Shown: positions 29,306 to 37,526, counted from the stretch's first letter. The stretch is DNA of 64,000 nt from Acidimicrobiales bacterium (GCA_030743005.1 JASLTG010000004.1:62001-126000), one strand, 5' to 3'. Numbers and translations are program-made. The notes: generated from the sequence alone by a model not told the origin.

Positions 29306-30151
29306 CTATAAACCTTTTCGAAAACGTTTATGGTCAGGGAACTGAGCGTCACGTTCTTCGGTTTGAGCAGCGAAGGCCTCAGCCATATCGTCAGGGTCAA
29401 ACATTGCAGCATTCCAAGTAGCTATGTACTCAAGCCCGTCAGCGACCGAATGATCGCGGCCATAATTCAACGTCTGTTTGGTCCCCCAAATAGCCATTGG
29501 GCTTTTAGAGGCGATTTCTTTAGCTATTGCGAAGACTGCGTCGACCATTTCATCTTGGTCGTCATAGATTTCGTTAACGAAGCCCCGCTCTTTCGCTTCG
29601 CTTGCGGGCATATTGCGACCTGTGTAGGCAAGTTCACGAACAACGCCCTCCGGAACGAGTTTGGGCATTCTTTGTAACGTCCCGACATCGGCTGTCATTC
29701 CGATGTTTATTTCTTGGATAGAGAAAAAAGCGTCTTTGGTCGCATAGCGAAGGTCCGTCGCGGACACCATGTCGATGCCGCCACCAATGCAGGCTCCTTG
29801 AATTGCGCACAATACGGGAAGCCGGCTTTCCTCGAGGCAAGTGAAAGAGCGCTGCAAGTTCAGTGCTGTAGTGCGAAAGCTTGCTCGTTGTCGACTTATG
29901 TGGCCGGAATCTCCCTGCATGCTCACATCGTTGTTGCCTGCGAAAACGCTTAGGTCCATGCCTGAACAGAAGTGTCTTCCTTCAGCTGAAAGGACGATAA
30001 CTCGCGCTTCATCTCCCTCAGACAATTGATCAATGATCTCTGGTAGCTCGTGCCAAAATTCGGGAATCATCGAGTTTGCCCGCTCAGGCCGAATCATTCG
30101 GACGTGAGCGACGCGGTCGCTTGTTTCAACGTTAAAGCAGGTATATGTCAC
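29306..30151 (-). CDS. Enoyl-CoA hydratase/isomerase, dienoyl-CoA isomerase-like
   Basis: Crotonase-fold protein of 281 residues. The oxyanion loop IQGACIGGGIDM is followed by DAFFSIQEINIGMTADVGTL. Asp127, Glu147 and Asp155 match in identity and spacing the three acidic residues of mammalian delta(3,5)-delta(2,4)-dienoyl-CoA isomerase (Asp176, Glu196, Asp204 in the rat enzyme, from memory), and GRDHSVADGLEYIATWN also resembles that enzyme. It would shift double bonds during beta-oxidation of unsaturated acyl-CoAs. GTG start, probably leaderless (TAACCT 6 nt upstream). Confidence 0.88.
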   Translation of the reverse strand: MTYTCFNVETSDRVAHVRMIRPERANSMIPEFWHELPEIIDQLSEGDEARVIVLSAEGRHFCSGMDLSVFAGNNDVSMQGDSGHISRQRASFRTTALNLQRSFTCLEESRLPVLCAIQGACIGGGIDMVSATDLRYATKDAFFSIQEINIGMTADVGTLQRMPKLVPEGVVRELAYTGRNMPASEAKERGFVNEIYDDQDEMVDAVFAIAKEIASKSPMAIWGTKQTLNYGRDHSVADGLEYIATWNAAMFDPDDMAEAFAAQTEERDAQFPDHKRFRKGL

Positions 30152-30157
30152 AGGGCG

Positions 30158-30163
30158 AGGTTA
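30158..30163 (-). promoter_or_regulatory. candidate -10 box of the dienoyl-CoA isomerase-like gene (leaderless)
   Basis: Minus strand TAACCT, then CGCCCT, then the GTG at 30151. No Shine-Dalgarno is present. Confidence 0.4.
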
Positions 30164-30208
30164 GGTGCCAGCCGAGATTGATGCGACTCGTAGTCGCATG
30201 TAATGCAA

Positions 30209-30613
30209 CTAGCCCGCCAGCATCACGCCCATAACTAGAGCAGCCAAAGAAGCCAAGAGGGCTACACCAGCGCTAGCGCCTCTAATAGAAGCCTTTTCTG
30301 TTGTTTGATGTAGCCATGCGCAAGCACCTGAGAGTGCAACGAGAAGCATTTTGATTCCCAATAAGGCATTCCAACTTGAACTAGTTCCCGGAAGAGAAAC
30401 CATGTTCCAGATTCCAGTGACAACGGCGATACCGAAGAACGGCCAAGCAATGCGACCGAAGGCTTTCGCGATCCCCGGAAGTGCCTCGGGGTGAGTGCGC
30501 CTCAATGCTGGAACAATGGCTCCAACCACGATCTGACCCCCAACCCAAACGCATACCGCTAGAACGTGAAGTAATACGCGCAGTGTCTCGCTATCAAAAG
30601 TAACGTCTCTCAC
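30209..30613 (-). CDS. CopD-like four-helix membrane protein
   Basis: A 134-residue protein with four hydrophobic segments at about 10-32, 53-70, 83-100 and 110-132. His residues near the membrane (LLHVLAVCVWVGGQ, WLHQTT) and the first-helix pattern resemble the CopD/YebZ-like family that may handle copper or haem. The function is not established from sequence. GTG start preceded by AGGGC. It stands alone between two catabolic genes. Confidence 0.7.
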   Translation of the reverse strand: MRDVTFDSETLRVLLHVLAVCVWVGGQIVVGAIVPALRRTHPEALPGIAKAFGRIAWPFFGIAVVTGIWNMVSLPGTSSSWNALLGIKMLLVALSGACAWLHQTTEKASIRGASAGVALLASLAALVMGVMLAG

Positions 30614-30669
30614 TTGCCCTGCCTCTGGGATCTGATGATGTGTTCTTAGGTGATACTACGGCACGGAGA

Positions 30670-31827
30670 TTAGGAACCGAGAAGATCCGCCATGTTCTGT
30701 GCATAAAACTTGTCAAGAATCTCGTCCGGCATTCCCTCCAACGACGATGCGAATCGTCCAAGAGGGTTTCTTCCCCCTTCGATATGGGGGTAGTCCGAGG
30801 AAAATAGATAGAGGTCGGGATTTGACTCGCGAATCATTGCTCCTACGTCTTCGAATGGATACGGGGTAAACGCCATTTGTTGAGAGATTGCTTCCGACGG
30901 CGGTGTTTTCAATGCATCTAAATCAGGTTCTGACCGCTTCCAAATTTGGGCTACCAGGTCCAGTCGGCGAAGGAGTGAAGGAACCCAGCCAGCGCCGAGT
31001 TCTACGACTGCTCCTCTTAGGTTGGGGTGTCGCTGAAGAACTCCATCTAAGACCAAAGTTCCGACGAATGTTTCGGCGGCATGATGGAGAGCGATCATGT
31101 CTTTGCCTCGCACATTTTCACCTCCGCCTATCCAATCCGTTGGTATAGGTCGTCCAGTGTTCATCCAAGCAGGCTTGATTTGAAGTGGGTTACCTCCGAC
31201 GTGGAGAAGAAATGGAACATTGGCGTCGGCCATCCGCGCCCAAACGGGGTCCAGAGCGTTATGTCCTGGTGAGCCTCCGCCAGCGGGCCGGTGAGGGATC
31301 CACATGGCTTCGAGGCCCAAAGAAATTGCGAAGTCGAGTTCTTTCAAAGTCAATTCCGGATCGTCTAGAGGGAGTAGAGCGACTCCGATGAGACGAGGAT
31401 CATCAGAACAAAATTCGGCCATTGCGCGGTTATGGGCCCGAGTAGCCCCGTAACGAAGTTCGAGGTCAGATGTTGGATCAAATGCGATGGGCCCGCTGAA
31501 GGTCGAAAAAACGAGCTGCTGTTGAAATCCCAAAAGATCGAGAGCAACACGACGTTCCTCCTTATTGAAGGCACCGAGAGCGAAGTACCCCTTAGGGCCG
31601 GCGATAAGGTCATCACCAAGAGCGACAAGTTCAGCGACTATTTCCGGCGAATGGGCACCTGTTTTTGCTGCTGTCTCCCAAGATTCGCTGCTTCTTGCTC
31701 CAGCATCAAAATTAATTTCAGGAATACGATCGCGGATTTCAGGTTCTGCGTGAGCGCTCAAAAAATCAGGTAATTCCATGAGATGGCTGTCAGCGTCTAG
31801 GTAAATCCGGTCTCGTGCGTAGCTCAT
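30670..31827 (-). CDS. Amidohydrolase-2 family protein (decarboxylase-like)
   Basis: A 385-residue TIM-barrel metalloprotein. YLDADSHLME at the N-terminus, HHAAETF in the middle with the barrel His, and FSSDYPHIEGGRNP near the end with the catalytic Asp are typical of the ACMSD-like subgroup of amidohydrolases. That subgroup includes both hydrolases and non-oxidative decarboxylases, so the reaction is open. Leaderless by the TACCGT box 6 nt before the ATG, and divergent from mogA. Confidence 0.85.
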   Translation of the reverse strand: MSYARDRIYLDADSHLMELPDFLSAHAEPEIRDRIPEINFDAGARSSESWETAAKTGAHSPEIVAELVALGDDLIAGPKGYFALGAFNKEERRVALDLLGFQQQLVFSTFSGPIAFDPTSDLELRYGATRAHNRAMAEFCSDDPRLIGVALLPLDDPELTLKELDFAISLGLEAMWIPHRPAGGGSPGHNALDPVWARMADANVPFLLHVGGNPLQIKPAWMNTGRPIPTDWIGGGENVRGKDMIALHHAAETFVGTLVLDGVLQRHPNLRGAVVELGAGWVPSLLRRLDLVAQIWKRSEPDLDALKTPPSEAISQQMAFTPYPFEDVGAMIRESNPDLYLFSSDYPHIEGGRNPLGRFASSLEGMPDEILDKFYAQNMADLLGS

Positions 31828-31833
31828 GCCAAA

Positions 31834-31884
31834 ACGGTACTTGATTACGTCACAGGGATGCTTCAGAAGACGGGACGGTAACCT
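31834..31884. promoter_or_regulatory. divergent leaderless promoter pair
   Basis: Two -10 boxes face outward in a 63-nt gap: TACCGT on the minus strand (31834-31839, 6 nt before the amidohydrolase ATG) and TAACCT on the plus strand (31879-31884, 6 nt before the mogA-like ATG). Neither gene has a Shine-Dalgarno. Confidence 0.45.
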
Positions 31885-31890
31885 CCGAAC

Positions 31891-32421
31891 ATGGCCCAGC
31901 GTGAAAACCTTGATGAGTCATCTGATGATTCCCGACCCTCAGTGGGCGACGGAGACTCCTTGTTGGCAAAAGTACTGACCGTGTCTGATGGTGTCGTCGC
32001 GGGAGAGAGACAAGACAGGAGTGGTGAAGCACTAGCTTCTGCGTTGATTTCTCACAGCTTCGAAGTTCTCGAACATCGAGTGGTTGTCGATGGTGTAGAT
32101 AGCGTTGCTGACAGCTTGACCGAGATGAGTAATGGCTTTGCCGGTTTGATCGTCACAACCGGTGGCACAGGGTTTACCGAAAGGGATTTGACTCCTGAAG
32201 GGACTCTTCAGGTGATAGAGCGAAACGCGCCGGGAATAGCGGAGGCTATGCGTCTCACCAATCCCCTCGGTCGACTATCTCGTGGGGTTGCAGGCATTGT
32301 AGGAAAGTCCATTATTCTCAACACCCCCGGTTCTACCGCTGGGTGTGTCGAGTGCTTTGAAGCCGTGGCTGATGTGATACCTCACGCTTTGCGGCTACTT
32401 CACGGCGAACGGCTTCACTGA
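31891..32421 (+). CDS. mog: Molybdopterin adenylyltransferase-like (MogA/MoaB)
   Basis: A 176-residue MoCF-domain protein. The nucleotide/molybdopterin loop LIVTTGGTGFTERDLTPEGT and the later NTPGSTAGCVECF are characteristic. It activates molybdopterin by adenylylation before molybdenum insertion, implying that molybdoenzymes exist in this organism. The first ~25 residues are acidic and unconserved. It is leaderless and starts a unit with ribD 2 nt downstream; no other moa/moe gene is in the window. Confidence 0.88.
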   Translation: MAQRENLDESSDDSRPSVGDGDSLLAKVLTVSDGVVAGERQDRSGEALASALISHSFEVLEHRVVVDGVDSVADSLTEMSNGFAGLIVTTGGTGFTERDLTPEGTLQVIERNAPGIAEAMRLTNPLGRLSRGVAGIVGKSIILNTPGSTAGCVECFEAVADVIPHALRLLHGERLH

Positions 32422-32423
32422 TT

Positions 32424-33428
32424 GTGAATACTTCCAAGCCCCCCACGGACGCCTCGCTAATGGATCGAGCCATAAGCAACGCGCAAAGAGTTCGAGGAAC
32501 GACCGCTCCAAATCCGTGGGTGGGAGCGGTCATATTGAGTTCAGATGGTGAAGCCTATGACGGTGCCACAGAGCCCGTCGGAGGGCCGCACGCGGAGCGA
32601 GTTGCAATTGATCTAGCTGGGTCGAAAGCTCGGGGAGCAACACTATTTACAACGCTTGAACCGTGTTGCCATGAGGGAAGAACTCCGCCTTGTGTTTCGC
32701 ACATCATCGAATCGGGAGTGAGTCGCGTCGTTGTCGGTATAACTGACCCCGATGCCCACGTCTCAGGTGGTGGCGTTAGCGCGCTGCGAGACGCCGGGAT
32801 CGAAGTAGTCGAAGGGGTTAGAAAGAAACAAATAGAAGATCAACTCGAGCCATATGTGCATCAGCGAACTACCGGTAAACCTTGGGTTGTACTCAAGATG
32901 GCGTTAACTATGGATGGGAGAACAGCGGCTCCAGATGGTTCGTCTGAATGGATAACTAGCGACGAAGCGCGGAGTGATGTTCATGCGTTGCGGGCGCGAT
33001 GCGACGCCGTATTAGTTGGAGCTGGGACCATAAGGTCCGACGATCCGTCTTTAACTACACGCTTTGTTTCAGGGAGCGATGCACAACGAATCGTCCTAGG
33101 TAAGGCGCCGGCTGATGCGCGAGTCCATCCGTGTTGGGAGTTAGAAGGTGATTTAGAAGAATTGATGTTCGAACTGGGCGGCAGGGGAGTAGTTGATTTG
33201 TTGGTCGAAGGAGGAGCTCACGTGGCGGCGTCCCTTCATGAAAAAGGTCTCATAAACGAATATGTCTTCTATATAGCTCCAGCTTTAATGGGCGGTGAAG
33301 AAGGTCGCCCCGTGTTTGTAGGCCCTGGTTCTGCGACAATGGCAGACCTATGGCGTGGAGATCTGCGCGATGTTCGCAAGGTTGGTTCTGATCTTCGGGT
33401 TGAATTTCGGCCCATAGAAGGAGATTGA
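32424..33428 (+). CDS. ribD: Riboflavin biosynthesis bifunctional deaminase/reductase
   Basis: Deaminates and then reduces the GTP-derived pyrimidine in riboflavin synthesis. The deaminase domain (to about residue 145) has the zinc site HAE and PCCHEGRTPPC; the reductase domain follows with VVLKMALTMDGRTA, GAGTIRSDDP and LLVEGGAHVAASL. GTG start 2 nt after mog. No FMN riboswitch fits in that gap. Confidence 0.96.
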   Translation: MNTSKPPTDASLMDRAISNAQRVRGTTAPNPWVGAVILSSDGEAYDGATEPVGGPHAERVAIDLAGSKARGATLFTTLEPCCHEGRTPPCVSHIIESGVSRVVVGITDPDAHVSGGGVSALRDAGIEVVEGVRKKQIEDQLEPYVHQRTTGKPWVVLKMALTMDGRTAAPDGSSEWITSDEARSDVHALRARCDAVLVGAGTIRSDDPSLTTRFVSGSDAQRIVLGKAPADARVHPCWELEGDLEELMFELGGRGVVDLLVEGGAHVAASLHEKGLINEYVFYIAPALMGGEEGRPVFVGPGSATMADLWRGDLRDVRKVGSDLRVEFRPIEGD

Positions 33429-34006
33429 TGTTTACAGGATTGATTGAAGAACTGGGCTCTTTTGAAGCCAGCGAAGGAGACCGCTACAGGTTCGCCGCAA
33501 AAGAGGTTATTGAAGGTACCGAGGTAGACGATTCAATATCGGTTAACGGGTGTTGCCTGACGGTGGTGGCGCTAGGAGATGGCTGGTGGGAAGCCGACGT
33601 TGTAGCCGAAACAATCGAACGAACCTCACTCGGTAATCTGCGACCGGGCGATCCCGTCAACTTGGAACGTGCCGTCAGATATTCAGACCGTTTAGGCGGC
33701 CACATGGTGCAAGGCCATGTAGATGGAATAGGGACGGTGCTCGCCCCCGGACCAGATCTTCGAATTCGCATTCCGGAACATTTAGGCCGTTACCTAGTGG
33801 AAAAGGGCTCCATTACCGTCGATGGAGTCAGTTTGACTTGCTTCGATGTCCGGGATGGAGCGTTTGCAGTGGCGCTTATTCCCCATACCCTCGAGGTAAC
33901 GACACTCGGGTCGTATACAGAGGGCGATAACGTAAACATTGAAGTTGATGTAATTGCTAAATATGTCGAGCGACTCCTGGCGCCCCACAATGGAGATAAC
34001 TCGTGA
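33428..34006 (+). CDS. ribE: Riboflavin synthase, alpha chain
   Basis: Dismutates two dimethylribityllumazines to riboflavin. The 192-residue protein has the duplicated lumazine-binding barrel: MFTGLIEELGSF opens repeat one and GHMVQGHVDGIGTV repeat two, with SVNGCCLTV and TVDGVSLTC as the paired ligand motifs. ATG 33428 overlaps the ribD stop by one base (TGATG), with AAGGAGA upstream. Confidence 0.95.
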   Translation: MFTGLIEELGSFEASEGDRYRFAAKEVIEGTEVDDSISVNGCCLTVVALGDGWWEADVVAETIERTSLGNLRPGDPVNLERAVRYSDRLGGHMVQGHVDGIGTVLAPGPDLRIRIPEHLGRYLVEKGSITVDGVSLTCFDVRDGAFAVALIPHTLEVTTLGSYTEGDNVNIEVDVIAKYVERLLAPHNGDNS

Positions 34007-34030
34007 TAATCCCCGCAGAGGTTCTCAGCG

Positions 34031-35296
34031 ATGCCTAAATCAAAGACCAGGAACCAAATTTCGGGAGATGCTGATTCTCCGTTGGCCGCTGTAGATGATG
34101 CAATAGCGGCGATAGGGCGTGGCGAAATCGTCGTCGTGGTGGATGACGAAGACCGAGAAAATGAGGGCGACCTCATTATGGCTGCGGAACATGCGACACC
34201 CGAGAGCATCGCTTTTTTCGTTCGCTACACATCAGGGGTCTTGTGTGCCCCCATGACCGGCGAGCGCCTTGATGATCTGGCTCTGCCTCTCATGGTCGCG
34301 ATCAACACTGAACCAATGAGAACCGCCTACACCATCACCGTCGATGCGGCCGAAGGGACCACAACCGGTATTTCGGCTAGTGACCGTTCAAGAACTCTTA
34401 ATCTTCTCGCTTCTCCAGGTAGCGAACCCCATGATTTCGTTCGCCCTGGCCATGTGCTTCCTCTGCGATATAGACCCGGTGGGGTCCTAAAACGCGCCGG
34501 CCACACAGAAGCCGCTGTTGACCTAGCGCGTTTAGCTGGTTGCGAACCAGCTGGAGTGCTCGCAGAAGTGGTCAATGAAGATGGCACTATGTCTCGACTC
34601 CCAGATCTGATCGAGTTTTGCGAAGAACATGACCTTCTCCTGATCTCCATTGCTGATCTGATTCGCTACAGACGGGCAAACGAGCGACTTGTCGATCCGG
34701 TCGCTCAAGCGCGAATCCCGACCATTTATGGCGACTTCACCGGTCATGTATTTCGAGACTTCGACGGAACCGAACATCTTGCTCTGGTGCATGGACAGAT
34801 CATGGGCTCAGAACCAGTCTTGGTGCGAGTGCACAGCGAGTGCTTAACCGGCGACATTCTCACTTCGATGCGATGCGACTGTGGCAGTCAGCTACACACT
34901 GCCCTCAAGGCGATAGCCGAAGAAGAGGCAGGGGTACTGGTCTACCTTCGAGGCCATGAAGGTCGCGGAATTGGCATCGGACACAAAATTGCTGCCTACT
35001 CACTCCAAGACGAGGGCCGCGACACTGTTGATGCGAACCTCGAACTTGGCTTACCTATTGACAGCCGTGAATATGGGATCGGGGCCCAAATTCTTGTTGA
35101 ACTTGGGGTAACTAAGATGCGTTTGATTACCAACAATCCGGACAAGATCGGTGGCCTAGCTGGATACGGACTTGAAATCGTCGAACGTGTTTCCACAGCG
35201 CCAGGAGCAAACCCAGAAAATTTGGCGTACTTGAGAACCAAGCAGATGCGCTTGGGTCATCTCATTGAAGGTCTTGACGACCTTGCGGCCGACTAG
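34031..35296 (+). CDS. ribBA: Bifunctional DHBP synthase / GTP cyclohydrolase II
   Basis: Supplies both riboflavin precursors. The N-terminal RibB half (to about residue 220) has DDEDRENEGDLI, TTGISASDR and RAGHTEAAVDLARL; the RibA half has the zinc cysteines in SECLTGDILTSMRCDCG and the GHEGRGIGIGHKI loop. At 421 residues both domains are intact. AGAGG precedes ATG 34031. ribH, which normally follows, is missing; the next gene is hisG. Confidence 0.96.
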   Translation: MPKSKTRNQISGDADSPLAAVDDAIAAIGRGEIVVVVDDEDRENEGDLIMAAEHATPESIAFFVRYTSGVLCAPMTGERLDDLALPLMVAINTEPMRTAYTITVDAAEGTTTGISASDRSRTLNLLASPGSEPHDFVRPGHVLPLRYRPGGVLKRAGHTEAAVDLARLAGCEPAGVLAEVVNEDGTMSRLPDLIEFCEEHDLLLISIADLIRYRRANERLVDPVAQARIPTIYGDFTGHVFRDFDGTEHLALVHGQIMGSEPVLVRVHSECLTGDILTSMRCDCGSQLHTALKAIAEEEAGVLVYLRGHEGRGIGIGHKIAAYSLQDEGRDTVDANLELGLPIDSREYGIGAQILVELGVTKMRLITNNPDKIGGLAGYGLEIVERVSTAPGANPENLAYLRTKQMRLGHLIEGLDDLAAD

Positions 35297-35381
35297 GTCA
35301 GTAAGTACCAGCCGTCGATTGAGACCGTTCGGGCAACGTTTCAATCAGATAATTAACTAGTGATTCGACTCGTCAGGCCGG

Positions 35382-35387
35382 TACCGT
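35382..35387 (+). promoter_or_regulatory. candidate -10 box of hisG (leaderless)
   Basis: TACCGT ends 7 nt before the hisG ATG in the 98-nt gap after ribBA. No Shine-Dalgarno is present. Confidence 0.45.
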
Positions 35388-35394
35388 CAACAGC

Positions 35395-36270
35395 ATGCTG
35401 AAACTCGTATTACCTAAGGGTTCTCTTGAAAAGGCGACCTTCCAGTTGTTTGAGGAGGCTGACCTTACTGTTCGCCGAACCAGCGACGTCGATTACAGGG
35501 CCTCCATCGACGATCCGAGAATTACTGACGTAAGAATTCTTCGACCTCAAGAAATTCCCTCCTATGTAGAGGACGGACTATTCGACATAGGTATTGCTGG
35601 CAGAGATTGGATCGAAGAAACCAGCAGCGATGTAGTTTCCCTAGGCGAACTGAAGTATTCGAAAGTGACCGCTAAGCCAGTCAAGATTGTGGTGGCCGTC
35701 CCCGCCGATAGTGATTACGAAGTGTTGTCAGACCTGCCTCAAGGCGTAAGAGTTTCAAGCGAATATCCAGAGCTAACGAACCGACACTTCGCCGCTGCAG
35801 GTGTCGAGGCAGACGTAAGGCTGAGTTACGGAGCTACTGAGGCTAAGGCCCCAGAGATCGTTGATGCCGTGGTGGATTTAACCGAGACTGGAAGTGCCCT
35901 GCGAGCGGCAGGACTGAAAATCATTGACGAAATTTTGACGAGTTACACCGAGATTTTTGCCAACAGCGAATCTTATGCAGATCCTGAAAAACGTAAAGCT
36001 ATGGAGCAACTAAAAACACTTCTGGATGGAGTCTTAGACGCTCGTGGACGCGTTCTAATGAAACTAAACGTATCTGCACCGGACCTAGACCAAGTCATAG
36101 ATGTGCTTCCCTCAATGAAGGCTCCGACAGTCAATGAGTTGTGGGGCGGCGGAGGTTTTGCTGTCGAAACTGTCGTAAATAAGAGCGACATAAATGTTTT
36201 GATCCCCAAGTTGCTTGATCTTGGGGCAACAGATGTAATCGAACTCCCTATCTCAAAGATTGTTCCCTAG
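35395..36270 (+). CDS. hisG: ATP phosphoribosyltransferase, long form
   Basis: First histidine step, joining ATP and PRPP. The 291-residue length includes the C-terminal ACT-like regulatory domain (from about residue 215), so this is the self-sufficient, histidine-inhibited HisG(L). Motifs: LVLPKGSLEK at the N-terminus, DIGIAGRDWIEE, and the PRPP loop VVDLTETGSALRAAGL. It stands alone: hisE, its usual partner in actinobacteria, is absent here. Confidence 0.95.
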   Translation: MLKLVLPKGSLEKATFQLFEEADLTVRRTSDVDYRASIDDPRITDVRILRPQEIPSYVEDGLFDIGIAGRDWIEETSSDVVSLGELKYSKVTAKPVKIVVAVPADSDYEVLSDLPQGVRVSSEYPELTNRHFAAAGVEADVRLSYGATEAKAPEIVDAVVDLTETGSALRAAGLKIIDEILTSYTEIFANSESYADPEKRKAMEQLKTLLDGVLDARGRVLMKLNVSAPDLDQVIDVLPSMKAPTVNELWGGGGFAVETVVNKSDINVLIPKLLDLGATDVIELPISKIVP

Positions 36271-36282
36271 CACCAACGTGCG

Positions 36283-36678
36283 CTAGTCGTCTTCTTCTGG
36301 TTGGTTCTGAACTTCTACAAATGCCAGCCTGATCTGATGCAGGGCCGCTGACAATGTTTGGTGTTCAGGAAGTTGATCGCCGAGTTCTTCAACCAAAATA
36401 CCCATGGCGTCAATAGGTAAACGGGCTTCCTCTAAGTTAGGAGGATCGACTCGTAGGTGAAGAGCAGCGAGTTCGAAAAGCCCGATGATGTGGTTCGCGA
36501 CTATCTGACCTGCAGGGACCGAAAGCAGTTGTTCTTGAGCCTCACGAAGTTGTTGCTCCATCGCAGCGGCTGTCTCAGGGTCGATCTCAGTATCTCCCGC
36601 CAGACCAGGCATTGGCTCAGGGTCACTACTTTCTCCGGGAACTTCGTGCTCTCCTGAAGGAGTCCAAAAGCTACTCAC
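36283..36678 (-). CDS. DUF1844 family protein
   Basis: Small acidic helical protein of the DUF1844 family, which in actinobacteria typically lies divergent from infC. The conserved part is the C-terminal helical bundle (VANHIIGLFELAALHL, EARLPIDAMGILVEELG, LHQIRLAFVEVQ). I chose GTG 36678 (131 residues) because AGAGG lies 4 nt before it; GTG 36720 in the same frame would add 14 residues. Function unknown. It converges with hisG, leaving a 12-nt gap. Confidence 0.82.
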   Translation of the reverse strand: MSSFWTPSGEHEVPGESSDPEPMPGLAGDTEIDPETAAAMEQQLREAQEQLLSVPAGQIVANHIIGLFELAALHLRVDPPNLEEARLPIDAMGILVEELGDQLPEHQTLSAALHQIRLAFVEVQNQPEEDD

Positions 36679-36836
36679 ATAACCTCTTTCAACAACGCGC
36701 AGTGTATTTGCGAGAGACACTACTTGTTCGGAATTGCTCTCGACCGTGTTACCCTACGCCGTTGACAATAGATACAAGCGGGGTTCCGCCCCCACCGTTC
36801 CACTGAAAGGTGCGATTCGGTCCCTGTCGGGTTGAA

Positions 36837-36903
36837 GTAACGATCGTTACCGAAGGCTTCGATATGTGAGGCGGGCACCAAATGTGTCCGCCTTTCGTCT
36901 TTC
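36837..36903 (+). promoter_or_regulatory. infC leader with palindrome and terminator-like hairpin
   Basis: The 280-nt stretch between the DUF1844 gene and infC is non-coding. It holds a perfect 14-bp palindrome GTAACGATCGTTAC (36837-36850), then a 9-bp hairpin GGCGGGCAC / GUGUCCGCC (36870-36878 with 36884-36892, one G-U pair, 5-nt loop) followed by the U-rich tract TTTCGTCTTT. The hairpin looks like an attenuator in the infC-rpmI-rplT leader. A consensus-like TTGACA at 36762 has no matching -10. Confidence 0.5.
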
Positions 36904-36959
36904 AACGGAAGGTGCCATTAACGGACTTGGAGAATGTCCTTGGTTAAGCGAGTAAGGCC

Positions 36960-37526
36960 ATAGCACGCCCAGATGAAGGCGATGCCCGGATCAACGATGA
37001 GATTCGGGTACGGGAGGTTCGACTGGTTGCACCTGACGGTGAACAGATCGGAATCAAACCCTTGCCAGAAGCATTGAACATTGCACAAGAACTTGATCTT
37101 GACCTAGTCGAGGTAGCCCCAGACGCTAATCCTCCGGTATGTCGAATCATGGACTACGGAAAGTTCAAATACGAGTCATCACAGAGGGCGAAAGAGTCAA
37201 GGAAAAAGGCCAGTGCCATTTCTCTAAAGGAGATGAAATATCGGCCAAAAATCGGACAAGGTGATTTTGACACCAAGACCTCAAAAGTCGAGAAATTTCT
37301 GTCAGACGGTCACAAAGTAAAGATCACCATCATGTTCCGAGGGCGAGAGGTCTTCCACCCCGAGCTAGGCCGGGAAATTCTTGAGCGAGTAGCAGAAAAT
37401 GTTGAAACAGTAGGAAAAGTTGACCAATTCCCCAAACTAGATGGCCGAAATATGACCATGGTTCTGAGCCCTGACAAGGTCGCTAAGCAACGACGTAAGA
37501 ACACTGAGGAAAGCGCGAACGAATAG
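36960..37526 (+). CDS. infC: Translation initiation factor IF-3 (non-AUG start)
   Basis: Prevents premature 30S-50S joining and checks the initiator codon. Conserved blocks are RINDEIRVREVRLV, DLDLVEVAPDANPPVCRIMDYG, FRGREVFHPELG and DGRNMTMVL. The frame opens after TAA 36945-36947, and no ATG, GTG or TTG occurs before the conserved N-terminus; the first such codon is TTG 37062, well inside the domain. I place the start at ATA 36960 (188 residues), with ATC 36990 or ATT 37002 as alternatives. A rare start codon in infC is known in E. coli (AUU), where it allows IF-3 to repress itself. Confidence 0.93.
   Translation: MARPDEGDARINDEIRVREVRLVAPDGEQIGIKPLPEALNIAQELDLDLVEVAPDANPPVCRIMDYGKFKYESSQRAKESRKKASAISLKEMKYRPKIGQGDFDTKTSKVEKFLSDGHKVKITIMFRGREVFHPELGREILERVAENVETVGKVDQFPKLDGRNMTMVLSPDKVAKQRRKNTEESANE

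Noticed and set aside
36762-36767. TTGACA as -35 of the infC promoter
   Set aside because: The sequence 17 nt downstream (TCCGCC) has no resemblance to a -10 box, nor do neighbouring spacings give one.
37062-37526. infC starting at TTG 37062
   Set aside because: It would drop the conserved N-terminal block that is coded directly upstream in the same frame.
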